A DNA stretch of 64,000 nucleotides from Orientallactaga sibirica (GCA_036365145.1 JAEOAD010001365.1:1200501-1264500); one strand, 5' to 3'; numbered from the stretch's first letter, positions 1-40,795 are shown. Made by a program: numbers and translations. Notes: generated from the sequence alone by a model not told the origin.

Positions 1-979
1 TGCAAAGATATGTATATGTGTTTATGGCAATAGCACATGCACACGCACATGCAAAGATATATATATGTGTTTATGGCAATAGCACATTTATAATGCTGTG
101 ACTGTGTGTCTGGAATTATTCTGGGACTGTGTGTGTGATTAGCTTATCTGTGACGTGCTTGTGTGTTTGTAACTTCTGGGATTTACACACACTCCCAATA
201 TAGTGCAGCATGCTTGTTATGCTGTGGTTGTGGCTGTGGCACTTGTGTGTGTGTAGTTCGCCTGGGACAGTGTGCCTCCTTCCCTTTCTCACAGGCCGGT
301 GTGTGCTCTCGCCCCTCTGCCCAGAGGTACCTGTGGCCTGTTGAGACCCAGGGAGCCCACAGTGAGGTGTCTGTGGAAGTGAGAACACTCTTCCAAGGCC
401 ACACCCCTGCGGGTCCTCCTGCCACCCCTCAGACCTCTCTCTTCACTGGGCCACAGCTGTCTGCCTTGGGCTCTGAGCACTTCCTCCTTGTTGTGCCTAA
501 GCGAAAGAGCTAGGAGTCTGGCTGGGCCTGGCCTGTCTGTGGGTCTTGCCTGCCCTGAGGTGGCCCTGCCCCTTAGACCTGTGGCTTTGTAATAAGACAG
601 GCCTGAGTTCTAGGACAGAGGTGAGAAGAGACCACAGCGGTGAGGTCACCCTCTCTGTTGTCCTGACCAGGGTCCTCAGACCTACATTGTGGGCCTGTGT
701 CTTTCCCCACCCCTTCTGGCCATCCAGCTTTCCCTCAGACCTGCCAAGCTCAGTCCTGGCCCCATTCTCCATGTCCCTGAGCCCAGTACCACCTTCTTTC
801 CCACATCATCCCCATTGCTGGGCTTCAGCGAGCCTTGCCCAGTGAGGTCTCTGCTCCAGGTATCCCATTCCGTGTCTCTGAGATCCTCACCCTTCCTTTG
901 ACATCAGAATCATCTGGGCCTTAGTTGGGGATGTGGGAGGTCAGGATGGGGACCTAGAATGTCTCCTCTAGTTTCTTTT

Positions 980-1222
980 TTTTCTTCTGCAGTTTGGGGG
1001 TAAAACCCAGGGCCTTGTACATGGTAGACCAATGCTTTACCACGCCCCCAGCCCCTCACTTGTGGATTCTAGGCAGGTGCTCTACTGCTGAGCTATATTC
1101 CCAGCCTGCCCTTGGTTTCTTACGACAGGATCTTGCCATGCAGCCCAGGCTGGCTTCTCACATGTGGTCCTCCTGCCTCAGCCTTCCGTGTTTTGGGCTT
1201 ACAGGCATGTGTCACTGCCCTT
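980..1222 (-). repeat. Old ID-like plus B1-like SINE pair
   Basis: On the minus strand: an ID-type unit (tRNA A-box, tagagcacctgcctagaatc, with a second tRNA-like unit) around 990-1105, and a diverged B1/Alu-like monomer at 1120-1222. High divergence suggests age. Confidence 0.65.
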
Positions 1223-2472
1223 GGCTGAATCTGCATTTCAGACAAGTTGCTGGTGCTGCTGATGCTACTGGTGTGGTGCCAAGCTGAGCTCTGCAGCAGC
1301 AGCCAGTGTCTAAGACGCCTATCCTGACATCTGTGTTTTCTTTCTCATGGTCTGGGTCCCCAGGTACTGAGGGGTTCTTGAGGTCAGGACCTTGTGTCTG
1401 CCTCCAGCTGCAGGGTGAGTGCCAGCGGGTGACAGGAAGGCCTGGGCTGTCACTCCATTTCATCGGCAGCCCTGCAGGAAGGACGGTGGTCACGCCTGCT
1501 TTTTCCATGCTGGGCTTTACGAGGTACACCTCACTCTTTCCTCCAAGCAGCCCTGGGAAGGGGGTGCTGTTGCTATTTTCGTGGTACACCAGGGGAAGCT
1601 GAGGCTAGGGAAGGTTCAGGTACTGACCTAAGGTCACTCAGGGAGGAAGTGGCAGCTCTGAGACTAGAGACCCAGCAGACCTTTAAGTTCAGGTCTGGAA
1701 AATCACACGCATGGTTGAATCCAGGCTCTGGGAAGGCCCATCACTCACTCAGTTTCTGGCCTCACCCACACATACCACACCAGGCCCCTGCTAGGCAACA
1801 CGGGCACTCATATCTTGGGGTGAGGACGGGAAGCCAGGGGCAAAGCCGAAGGTCCACTGAGAAGGGGACACAGGGATTGAGGTTGGGAAGGGCCTGTCAT
1901 TCGAGTAGGGTACCAGGGGAGGTGCTTTTGTGATGGGCCCATTCAGCAGAGACCTGAAGGAGGGGAGGGGCCCTTGGGGACAAGCATCTGGGGCAGAGAG
2001 AAGAGTCAAGCCATGAGTTGGAGGAGGCCATGGCCTTTCCTAGAGCAAGGTGGGGTGAGAGGCCTTGGAGCCAGAAAGGCTCCCACCTGACTTGTGGGGA
2101 GCTGGCTCTCTGGCTGCATGAGGGGACAGATTGGGTACAGAGACCAGGGAGAAGGCATTGGAGTGGCCTACAGAGAGTGGCAGTGGCCCAGTCCTCCGCT
2201 TACTTCTTTTGGTTAGTCATATATTTTGTTCTACAAATTCACTTTACAAGTATCATGTGAATGTCTCCCTTGGACCCCATCCTGAGCAGGGCTGGGGCAG
2301 AGCAGGAAGTAAGACAGTCCCGACACTTGTCCTTGAGGGAGTGCACAGAGTTGTTACCACATGCCAAGCCAGAAGGGTCACAGCAGGGATGACCACTGCC
2401 CCAAGGGGCTCCGGGGATCTGCAGAAGAGGGGAGTATGATGAAGAATCTTGAAAGATGCATAAAAATGTTCA

Positions 2473-2592
2473 GGGCCAGCCAGACCTCATGGCGCAAGCT
2501 TGTCATCCCAGCTACTCAGGAGGCTGAGGCAGGAGGATCAAAAGTTCAACCCCAGCCTGGGCAATAACAAGACCCTATCTCAAAAAGAAGGG
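2473..2592 (+). repeat. Old Alu/B1-like SINE
   Basis: Carries the 7SL-type core (atcccagctactcaggaggc) and ends ctatctcaaaaag; diverged from the young B1 copies in the window. Confidence 0.7.
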
Positions 2593-2594
2593 AC

Positions 2595-2812
2595 GGGCTG
2601 GAGAGATGGCTCAGTGGTTAAATGTGCTTCCTTACAGAAGCCTGATAATTCAGGTTTGATTCCCCAGTTGCCACGTAAAGCCAGATGTACAAAGAGGTGC
2701 CTGTTTGTTTGCAGTGGCAGGAGGCCCTGGCATGCCCATATTCTCTCTTTCTGTCAGCTTTTTTGTCAGTTTGTCTCTCTCATATAAATAAATATAAATA
2801 AAAATTTTTTAG
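2595..2812 (+). repeat. B2-like tRNA-derived SINE
   Basis: Starts gggctggagagatggctcag with an A-box, ends in a CT-rich run and (AAATA)n. Confidence 0.9.
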
Positions 2813-2815
2813 AGA

Positions 2816-3188
2816 GGGGATTGAGGTTGTAGCTCAGTGGTAGTACACTTGCCTAGCATCTATGAAGCCCTGAATTTATTCTCCAGTAGTGGATGGGTAG
2901 AAGGAGTAAAAACAGTGCTAGAAGCTGGGTGTGGTGGCACACACCTTTAATCCCAGCACTTGGGACACCGAGGTAGGAGGATTGCCTTGAGTTCAAGGCC
3001 ACCCTGAGACTACATAGTGAATTCCAGGTCAGCCTGGGCTAGAGCAAGATCCTACCTTGGAAACCTCCCCCCACCCCAAAAAAAAAAACATTAGGAAAGT
3101 GCTCAGTTGTAGAGTGCTTGCCTAGAACCCACCAGTGGGGGGATTGAGGCATGGCTCAGTGGTAGAGTGTTTGCTTAGAATTCAGTGA
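2816..3188 (+). repeat. ID-like units flanking a B1 SINE
   Basis: ID-like unit at 2816-2900, B1 copy at about 2925-3090 with a poly(A) tail, then two more ID half-units (3095-3188) leading into the 5S fragment. Confidence 0.8.
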
Positions 3189-3279
3189 GTCTACGGCCAT
3201 ACCACCCTGAATGCGTCCCATCTTGTCTGATCTCAGAAGCTAAGCAGGGTCATGAATAGTTAGTACTTAGATGGGAGAA
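3189..3279 (+). pseudogene. 5S rRNA pseudogene, 3'-truncated
   Basis: Starts at the 5S 5' end (gtctacggccataccaccct) and runs through the internal control region (agaagctaagcagggtc) to about nucleotide 90 of 121. The last ~30 nt are missing and no A-tail is present. Flanks aattcagtga (3179-3188) and aattcatcagtga (3278-3290) look like a target-site duplication with a small indel. It separates ordinary ID units from the tandem array that follows. Confidence 0.9.
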
Positions 3280-3290
3280 TTCATCAGTGA

Positions 3291-4300
3291 AGGGCTGGGG
3301 GCGTGGCTCAGCGGTAGAGCACTTGTCTAGAATCCACAGTGAGGGGCTGGGGGCGTGGCTCAGCGGTAGAGCACTTGTCTAGAATCCACAGTGAGGGGCT
3401 GGGGGTGTGGCTCAGCGGTAGAGCACTTGTCTAGAATCCACAGTGAGGGGCTGGGGGCGGGGCTCAGCAGTAGAGCACTTGTCTAGAATCCACAGTGAGG
3501 GGCTGGGGCGTGGCTCAGCGGTAGAGCACTTGTCTAGAATCCACAGTGAGGGGCTGGGGCGTGGCTCAGCGGTAGAGCACTTGTCTAGAATCCACAGTGA
3601 GGGGCTGGGGCGTGGCTCAGCGGTAGAGCACTTGTCTAGAATCCACAGTGAGGGCTGGGGCGTGGCTCAGCGGTAGAGTACTTGTCTAGAATCCACAGTG
3701 AGGGGCGGGGGCGTGGCTCAGCGGTAGAGCACTTGTCTAGAATCCACAGTGAGGGGCTGGGGGGCGTGGCTCAGCGGTAGAGCACTTGTCTAGAATCCAC
3801 AGTGAGGGGCTGGGGGCGTGGCTCAGCGGTAGAGCACTTGTCTAGAATCCACAGTGAGGGGCTGGGGGCGTGGCTCAGCGGTGGAGCACTTGTCTAGAAT
3901 CCACAGTGAGGGGCTGGGGGCGTGGCTCAGCGGTGGAGCACTTGTCTAGAATCCACAGTGAGGGGCTGGGGGCGTGGCTCAGTGGTAGAGCACTTGTCTA
4001 GAATCCACAGTGAGGGGGGCTGGGGCGTGGCTCAGTGGTGGAGCACTTGTCTAGAATCCACAGTGAGGGGCTGGGGCGTGGCTCAGTGGTAGAACACTTG
4101 TCTAGAATCCACAGTGAGGGGCTGGGGGCGTGGCTCAGTGGTAGAGCACTTGTCTAGAATCCACAGTGAGGGGCTGGGGGCGTGGCTCAGTGGTGGAGCA
4201 CTTGTCTAGAATCCACAGTGAGGGGCTGGGGGCGTGGCTCAGCGGTAGAACACTTGTCTAGAATCCACAGTGAGGGGCGGGGCTCAGTGGTAGAGCACTT
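3291..4300 (+). repeat. Tandem array of about 20 half-ID units (about 51 bp each)
   Basis: Each unit contains a tRNA A-box-like stretch (gtggctcagcggtagagc) and the sequence cttgtctagaatccacagtg, but not the B-box half of an ID element. Units are almost identical, differing by G-run length and a few point changes, so the array is young. It is not a tRNA cluster. Confidence 0.95.
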
Positions 4301-5479
4301 GGGGAGACAAGAGGAAAGGAAAGGAAGAAATGAATGCTTGCTGCAAGTTAAAGAAAGGTAAGGGTGGTGTGGACAGGGACTGGCATGTGCTAAACTGGCA
4401 TGTGTAAAGATACAAATCTGGAGGGCCCTGCTGGAGGCGGGGTCCCACCTGCCCTGCAGAGTAGAACCATGTCTCTCAAATTGCGATCCAGCCCTGGAAG
4501 TGGTGGTGCCTTCCTCTGCCAGTAGCTCACTGCTTGAGGCCTCAGTTTTCTCCATAAAGCGGAATGCTACTGCACAGTGTTGTTCCTCAAACAACAGTAA
4601 AATTAATCACACGGAGTGCTTGACATATCCTGATAAGAAGTCGACAATGAATGTCCCTTTAAAGTTCTTACCACTCACCTCACTGCCCTTATTGCAGTTA
4701 GTGTTTGCACAGTCACCGGAGTGTTCTGTTTGTCTAACGTCTGCCTCCAGCAGGTTAACTCACTAAGGGAGGAGCCATAGCGGATGGTCTGATGCAGGTC
4801 CAGGCTAGCTTAGCACTGTTCCTTCTGTCGTGGGTGTAGAGAGCAGTAATTATGTGCTCTGTTTGGGTCCAGGTGCCAGGGCATAGCTAGCAACCAAGAC
4901 CTCCCCAAGTTCACAGCGTGGGACAGGCAATGAGCGAGTCTAGATAGTGTGGGGTGAGAAGGTGTCTGCTGTAGGTGAGAGGACCGGGGGCTGAGTGTGC
5001 AGTGAGTAAGACGGAGCTGGTTATCCTGAGGTGATGACTTCTGGGTGGAGGGAACCCAAGTGCACAGGCCTCAAAGTGGAAATGGACTTGGGGAGTGTAC
5101 ATAACAGCAGGAGGCTGGGATGGCTGGCGCAAGCAGGGCATACATTTTGGGGAAGTGACAGAACCCAGTCACATCAAGGTTAGGAACTTGCTTTTTACCT
5201 GGAACAAGGCACAGCCAGAGTAGAGCTCTGGAGACCCTGACCTGATTCAGGTGGTCACAGACTTTCCCTGGGTGCGGTTGGAGACCGACCTTGGGAGCGG
5301 GAACAGGAATGGAAGGAAATGGGGGCTAGAACATAGAGACCTGGACATAAAGTAGATAATGGAAGTAGATTTTGGTGGGACTCGCTGACAGATTAGAAAT
5401 GAGGGTGAGGAAAGAAAAACTTCAGGAAAAATGCTTAGATTTCCAGCTAGAGAAACTGAGTGGAAAAGGCGCTGTTGAA

Positions 5480-5670
5480 TAGATACTGGTTGTGTGAATG
5501 AATTAGCAAGTTACTGTTTGAAAAATAATAAGTGTTGAGAGCTTGCTATGTGCTGGGCTCAGAAGCACTTCCTGCGTCCTGATTAGTTTAACTCAATGTG
5601 AGTTTATCATTCTTGGGATTATAGATGCGGCAACAGAGACACAGGGATTTCGGGGAACTTGATCTTGGGG
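5480..5670. repeat. MIR-like ancient SINE
   Basis: Typical MIR-like words (gctatgtgctgggc, a diverged tail region) with high divergence; orientation not assigned firmly. Confidence 0.4.
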
Positions 5671-5694
5671 TTGCAGCTCAAGGAAGTCGAAGTG

Positions 5695-5945
5695 GTTGAT
5701 AGATGGGTGAATGGGTACGTGGATGAATGGATAAGTAGATGGTTGTGTGGGCAGATGGATAAATGTTAGGTAGATGGTTGGATGGATAGATGAGTGGGTG
5801 GGTAGATAGGTGGATGGGCAGAGATAAATGACAAAGAGGGCAGATGGATGGACACATGAGTGATTGGATGAGTGGATAGACATGAGATGGGTTGGGGGTG
5901 TGAATGCATAAGGAGATGGACGAGTGGATGTACAGGTAGGCAGAT
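5695..5945 (+). repeat. GATG/GATA-type simple repeat
   Basis: Imperfect tetranucleotide repeat of gatgg/gatag words over about 250 bases, ending 90 bases before GRAMD1A exon 2. Confidence 0.9.
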
Positions 5946-6034
5946 GAACCCACTGGCTGGTGAATGGCCCTTCAGAGCCAGGCCCACACCAGTTCCAGCC
6001 TGTTTCTACACACATACTTCCTCTACCTCCCCAG

Positions 6035-25890
<19,856 letters not shown>

Positions 25891-26250
25891 GGACCCCTGA
25901 CCACAAAGCTGAACCCCCTCAAATGGACAGAAGGACACACAGAACTCCGGCGGCCACTGCTGGCACGGTGTGAGCGCCAGGAACCTCCCACCCATCCCTC
26001 CTGGTGGCATGGCCAGGAGCCCACAGACCTGAGGACCATAGAACCGAGATGCACTTTAGACCAGCGTGTGGGAGTCTAGCCATCAACGCCTGCTTGGCCT
26101 TTGGCAGGCTCCCCACACTAACTTATTTTGCTTGACTGGGGCTGTGGGGGGCACCTCCTGGGGTGCACAAGACCCTTAGCTCTGAGTTTAATGTATTATA
26201 TTTATTTGGGGCTGACAGCCCCAATAAAGGGTTGGAAATGAGTGTGGCTG
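25891..26250 (+). other. GRAMD1A: GRAMD1A 3' untranslated region
   Basis: Non-coding end of the last exon after the TGA at 25888-25890. It contains no SINE. Cleavage is expected about 15-25 bases after the AATAAA at 26223, so the end given is approximate. Confidence 0.8.
26223..26228 (+). terminator. GRAMD1A poly(A) signal
   Basis: Canonical AATAAA about 330 bases after the stop codon, followed by a GT-rich stretch (gagtgtggctgtgctg) that fits the downstream element. Confidence 0.85.
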
Positions 26251-28689
26251 TGCTGCGGCTGTGGTCCTGGGAACTGGAGGGGCTGCCTGGCGCACTCAGG
26301 TCCCATGTGATGGGGACCAGGTGGCTGACCACTTTCTGCAGCTGTGTAAACTTGGAGCCGTCTGGAGGCCCCGCTCCCATCTTGTACCATCCCCGCCTCC
26401 TCAAAGTCCTGAGCATCAGCCTTGGAAGCCTGTGTCAGCTCCTGTCAGCAGCTGTGCGACCTGGAGCAGGTCAACACTGGGGACCACTGTGCCACCTTGC
26501 AGAGAATTGAGAGGTGGCCTTTTCTTGGTACCACTAAGGGATTGAACCCAGGGCCTTGCACATGACGGGCAAGACCTTCACCATTCAGATATCCTTTATT
26601 TTGAGACAGGGTCTTTCTAAGCACCCAAGACTGGCCTTGAACTTCTGACCCTCCTGCCTCAGCCTCCGAGTAACTGGAATGACAGGCCTGTACCACCAGA
26701 CCTAATATGTGTGGCTCCTTCTGCCAGGCCCTGGCACAGAATGAGCAGAAACAGTTATACTTACTGCAGAAGAATTGGGAGGAAAATACCGCGTCAGAAG
26801 CGCCAAATATGTACCAAGCCCTGATGTTCATTTTATTCCATGACAAAGTTACATACCAAGGCCATCCAGGTGGGAGGGTGCTCACTCCCCACTGGCCCCT
26901 GTCCAAGTGAGTTGCTTAAGCACCTGATGGGCAGGTGAAGCAGCATCCCTGTGGCAAGTAGATCCCACATCTGTCTCCCCGAAGCCCTGTGCGTTGGTCA
27001 CAGTGAGATGGGTCCTTAGAGACCTTTGATGGGTCACGTGCCAGGTTGGGGACTGGAGAAACTGGATTTCAGAGGGAAAGGCCACAGCCAGCCCCTCCTT
27101 CCCACCAGCTGTATGCTCATGGCCAGTTACCCACTTTGCATCTCAGTTTCTCTTACCTGTAAAATGGGCATGCAGGTAATACCTTTTTTTTTTTTTTTTT
27201 TTTTGAGGTAATGTCTTATTCTCATCCAGGCTAACCTGGAATTCACTATGCATTCTCAGAGTGGCCTCTAACTTATGGCACTCCTCCTCTCTGCCTCCTG
27301 AGTGCTGGGATTAAAGGCGTGTACCACCATGCCCAGTGCCAGATCACACTTTGGATGATAAATGAGAGCGGGATGTGGTGGCACACGCCTTTAATGCCAG
27401 CACTCGGGAGGCAGAGGTAGGAGAATCACTGTGAATTCGAGGCTACCCTGAGACTAGTGAATTCCAGGTAGGCCTGGACTAGAGCAAGACCCTACCTTGA
27501 AACCCCCCCAAAAATAAATGAGATGATACTAGTAAATACTTTATGGAGGTGCGTGTAGGACTGTAGGACCCCCTGCAGTCATTGGTAAGATTTACCCTCC
27601 CTGGACCACCTCCTGCCATCCCCCACCAGGGCAAGAGCCAGCCGGAACAGCAAGTGGGTTATTTTCTGCATGGGGAATTTCACAGCTCAGGAGGTACTGG
27701 CATAGGACCTCAAAGGTGTCCGGTGTCTGTGGCTCCCTGCCACTCTGCCCTGGACCTGCCCCATGCCCTGGCTTCCCTTGTCTCAGGGGGAACTCTGGGA
27801 GCTTATCTCAACCAGAACTAGAAGCTAGGATGTGGCTAGTGGTCATCCCCACCCGTTTCCTGCCACCCTGGTCCTCAAGACACAGAACCCTCCCCCTTAT
27901 CTCTTTCTTTTGATAGAATCTCCTCAGAGTCCAGGCTATCCACCTGTGAAGTGGGTTCAGTGAACCAGAGGTCGTAATATGCATTGCTGTTTATCTGACA
28001 AACTTGTGGAGTACCTGGGATGCCGGGCAGAGCTCAAGGTGGGGGACAGGGTGGTGCACCAGGACTGTCCTCACCCTGAGGGATCTTATATTTCATATTT
28101 GGGGGCACAGGCAGTGAATGGTAAAACTATATAAAAGAATATAAACCAGGTGTGATGGTGCACACTTGTAAACTCATTTACTCTGGAGACTAGAAGGCAG
28201 GACAGCCAGCTGCCGGTGTCCCGCATAGGCTATAAAGTTAGGCCAGGCCCTGTCTCAAAAAGTAGAGTCCCGGGCTGGAGAGATGGCTTAGCCGTTGAGG
28301 CGCCTGCCTGCTAAGCCTAAGAACACTGGTTCCAATATCCAGCGGTTCCAATCTCCAGTTCCCACGTTTAGCCAGAGGCAAAGTGATGCAAGGGCGCAAT
28401 GCCGCACTTAACCACAAGGGGGCGCACGTGTTTGGAGTTTGTTCACAGCTGCTGAGTGGCTGATGGTGCACCCATTCTCTGTCTCCCTTTCTCTATCTCT
28501 CTCTGTGTCTCTCTCAAATAAATAAATAAATAAAATAATTAAAAAAATAAAAAATAAATAAAAAGTCCCATTAGCCGGGCGTGGTGGCGCACACCTCTAA
28601 CCCCAGCATTCGGGAAGCAGAGGTTCAAGGCCACCCTGAGACTACAGAGTGAACCTGGACTGGAGGAAGACCCTACCTGGAAAAACCAA

Positions 28690-28720
<31 letters not shown>

Positions 28721-29339
28721 ATAAAATAAAATAAATCTCGTTAACGTCAGGTAGCAGTAAGCGAAAATGACAAAGATGATCCAGTGAGAACTGAGAGAGG
28801 CAGATCACCCCAAAGGACACGAGACCTGGCGAAGGTGGCGCTGGAGCATCTTCAGGGAAGGAGTCAGCACTTTGGTCACCTGGAGAGAATGGCGGGAGAG
28901 GACTTCGGGCAGAGGAGGAGGTGGAGCCTAGGCCCTGGGGCAGGGATGAGTTCCGGCCCTGAGGAAGGGGGCGGACAGGAGTGGGAAGGGACAGGAGTAG
29001 GTGACGTCAGAGTAGTGGGGCGCAGGAATAGCCCTTCGGAAACCTGGCACCTCCAACTCCCAGAGCAGTTTCTGGCTGACCGGCTGGCCGGCCGGCTCCC
29101 CTTTCTGCTTGGGTGGGGTCTGGATTACAGATGGTCCTAGCCTGACCCGTCCACCCTGCGGCAAGCCTCCTTGGGCCCCTGCCTAGTGGCCTCCAAGTGG
29201 AGCTCTTCCTTGGGTGTTCAAACTCCTGAGGATGCCCTCCGTCACCTGGAGATGGGGACCCATCCGCCCTGGAAGTCCTCCTGGGTGTCTAGGGGTGACC
29301 TTCCTCGGACTCAAACCTTCCTCAGATGAAAGAGTGCTC
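26250..29339. other. GRAMD1A-SCN1B intergenic region
   Basis: Holds old ID/B1-like SINEs (-) at 26525-26705, a MIR-like stretch near 27100-27180, B1 - (27183-27345), B1 + (27365-27520), old SINE + (28145-28265), B2-like + (28270-28560), B1 + (28572-28680) and an (AAT)n run (28690-28735). The segment 28740-29340 is SINE-free and grows CpG-rich toward the SCN1B promoter, with a GC box (ggggcgg) near 28969. Confidence 0.75.
28270..28560 (+). repeat. B2-like SINE, subtype with CTCF-like core
   Basis: Has the segment gatgcaagggcgcaatgccg and CCACAAGGGGGCGCAC (28412-28427), which the standard copies lack or have in weaker form; ends with (AAATA)n. Confidence 0.85.
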
Positions 29340-29870
29340 GGCAGGTCGGAGTCACCCAGACTCCCCGCCCCGCTCGGGCGCGCAGAAGCCCCGGGTGCCA
29401 GCGCCCCGGGAGAGGCCAGTGCGGGACGCGTCCGGGCCGCTGCGGCAAAGGCTGGCGGCCGCGCCCTCCCCCCGCGGTGATTCATCCCGCCCCCTCCTCC
29501 CCGCGCCTCCTCCCTCCCGGGCCGCCGCCGCCGCCGCCGCCGCTGCACTGCGCAGGAGTCCGCGGTCCGCGCCCAGCCGGAGCCCGAGCGCAGCCGCAGC
29601 CGCAGCCGCAGCCGAGCGGGCCGGGGTCTCCGCGGCCGGCGGATGCGCCCCGCTCCGCGCCCCAGCGCAGCAGCCCGAGCCGCGGCCGCCGCCCTCGCGG
29701 CGGGGATGCCCGCTCGCCGGGCCCCGGGGCTGGGCCCCCGGCGGTAACCGGAGCGGGGGGGCCGGGCCCCCCCTCCCAGCCGCAGCTGCTGCGCCCGCGC
29801 GCACAGGGGCCAGTCGCCGCCGGGCCCGCCGCCTGTCGCCGCGCTGTCCTCCCCGCCGCCCGGCGCGGCC

Positions 29871-38781
<8,911 letters not shown>

Positions 38782-38872
38782 CAATGGTAAGGGCCAGTGG
38801 ACAGGGGCTTAGGGCTGGAGGGATGGGATAAGTGACTAGACCCCTCAGTTCCCATCTCTTCCTCCCTTTTAG

Positions 38873-39460
38873 GCCCTGGGCTCCGCCCCTAGGAAGAGCC
38901 AGCCCTAACGGGTAACCTCCCCCTTGGTGGGGATTGGGGATCGGCCAGCCCCAGCCTCAGAGTCCTGCAAAGGAGCCACTGGGGTGGGAAGGGGCGGGGA
39001 CTGGGCTCCCACCCTCACCCACCTCTTCCTCTGGCCCCTTCACCCTCCCACGCCATGCATGATGGGTGAGGCAATGCTGCCGCCCACTCCCGCTTCTGCT
39101 GCCTGTTGGGGAGGGGCGCTGAGGCTGGGGCAGGGCCCGCACCCCTTCTTTTTGCTGATTTGCACACATTGGCCGCTTCCCATGCGCACTGCTGGGCCAG
39201 CCAGCCCCGCCCCTGCCCAGTGGGGCTAACAAGGGGCAGGGATAGGGACAGTCCTGGGCAGGGGGTTCTGGGCCTCATCTGCCCTCTGTTTCCTCTGGCT
39301 GGACCTGGGGTCCCCTCCCTGCGATGCCATCTTGCCCTGGCCCACCCGCCCTCTCTCACCAGCCTTCGATTGTGGTCACTTGGAATGGGGCCTCTCTGGC
39401 CTCACCTCTCTTTACAGAAGTATTTTGTTCATGAAATAAAGATTCGTGGACTTGACTCAC
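38873..39460 (+). other. SCN1B: SCN1B exon 6, 3' untranslated region
   Basis: Non-coding last exon starting after the acceptor at 38871-38872 and ending about 20 bases after the AATAAA at 39435-39440. It is free of SINEs, in contrast to its surroundings, consistent with mature mRNA. Confidence 0.75.
39435..39440 (+). terminator. SCN1B poly(A) signal
   Basis: AATAAA in the context catgaaataaagattcg at the end of the SCN1B 3'UTR. Confidence 0.85.
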
Positions 39461-40499
39461 CCCGCCTCTCTCCTGAGCATCCTTAGCGTCCCGCCCCAAG
39501 CCCTGGGCATTTCTTGGATACCCCCCTCCCGGCAGGAAGCAAGCCTCCACTACAGTCAGGGTGCAAGGATGCTGGTGAAGCCATTTAGTGCTTGATTAAT
39601 GCTGGGGTTCTCAGCTCAGCGGGTGGGAGGAGCTAAGACTAGTCCCCAAAAGGTGGCTGTGGGCCTGGGGTCCGAGGGGACAACAGAGTTCTGTGGATTT
39701 GCTGAGCTCCTAGCTGGGGGGGGGGCATGGAAGAGCTGGGGAGAAAGGGAAACGGGCCGAAAGACAGAGCAAGGGAGACGGAGACACGGAGACAAAGAGA
39801 GAGAAACAGGCAGAGAAAGGAGGGAGGAGAGGAAGAGAAAGGGTGAGGATCCACTGGGCAGGCTAAACCGGTGTGTCCACCGTTTGGTCTGCGGTTGTTG
39901 GAGGAAGGGGACAGGCAGGCGGGAGGGCACATCAGGGCCAGCAGGTGGGGACAGCCGCAGTCTCTTCCAGCGCCTAGGGGCTGAAGGCCTCCAGAGCTTG
40001 TCTGGTGTATGTTTGGCCCTGGGGTCTGACGTGGATGGCTCTTGGCCACTGGAGGGACAGGGTGTATCCGCTTCTGGCCACTTCCGGCCACTTGGCTTGG
40101 GCCTGGGCACTCCGTGTCGTCTTTACTGGGCCAACCCTCACCATCCCCCTACGAGGACTTTCCGGGCTCCAGAGGTCAGGGCGGCAGGCAGCACTGCCAA
40201 AACAAACCAGCCCCCGTGACTTGTAGGAAAGCGGCTGGGGGAGGGGATGGGGGAGGACGAGCTGATGGGACAGGAGCCGCGCCACTGGCTGGGGACAAGG
40301 GAAGGGGCTGAGGGACACCGGGTCAGCGGATTGGACGGGCTCAATGGAGGGTCGGGGCTGTGACTGGGACCAGAGTGGGAGACTACATGGCCATGTCCGG
40401 TGGACCTGGGACAGCCAGAAACGTCCATCTGCCCCCTTCAGTTTGAATCTCCGCCCTTCAGGCCTCCCTCTGCTGTCACCGGCACACCTGAGCCCCTGT
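39461..40499. other. SCN1B-HPN intergenic region
   Basis: About 1 kb without any SINE, rich in GA on the + strand (39740-39850). No gene is seen. The shortness and lack of insertions suggest regulatory constraint. Confidence 0.5.
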
Positions 40500-40795
40500 G
40501 GAGGAGAGGGGCCAGGCTGCTGGCCGGGCCTGCCTGGCCCAACCCTGGCCCGCCCGGCCCACCAGCCAGGTGGCCTCTGTCGCTGCCGATCTCAGGGTCC
40601 GCCCCTCCCCGCCCCTTCCCGCCTCCTGCCCAGCCCCCTCCTCTTCAGGTGAGGCAGCCGGCCTAGCAGGCCCCACGCTGCTGGCTGCTGCTGCCACCTC
40701 TGCCTCCCAGGCCACCCGCTGCTGTGGGGACACCATGCTCCGACCGAGGCCTGGAGACTGACCCCAAACCCGCATCATCTCTGGCGGACCCAAGG
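40500..40795 (+). promoter_or_regulatory. HPN: Candidate HPN promoter and non-coding first exon
   Basis: A repeat-free, C-rich stretch ends at a good donor (gtaagg, 40796) that pairs in position with the acceptor tccacag ending at 41157 before the HPN start exon. Hepsin genes have non-coding 5' exons, so this is a reasonable exon 1, but the transcription start and the exon itself are inferred. No TATA box is seen. Confidence 0.4.

Larger units (their letters stand above)
1..6034 (+). other. GRAMD1A: GRAMD1A intron 1 (partial)
   Basis: No coding exon or CpG island is seen before the exon 2 acceptor at 6034. The stretch holds old SINEs (980-1222), a SINE cluster (2473-3188), a 5S pseudogene, a half-ID tandem array (3291-4300) and a GATG-type simple repeat (5695-5945). 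The stretches 1-970 and 4310-5480 are otherwise unremarkable single-copy-looking DNA. Confidence 0.7.

Noticed and set aside
3291..4300. tRNA gene cluster
   Set aside because: Units have an A-box-like stretch but no B-box, anticodon arm or acceptor stem; they are ID-derived satellite.
1..6034. GRAMD1A exon 1 inside the window
   Set aside because: No ATG-Phe codon pair next to a donor in a GC-rich setting was seen; exon 1 most likely lies upstream.
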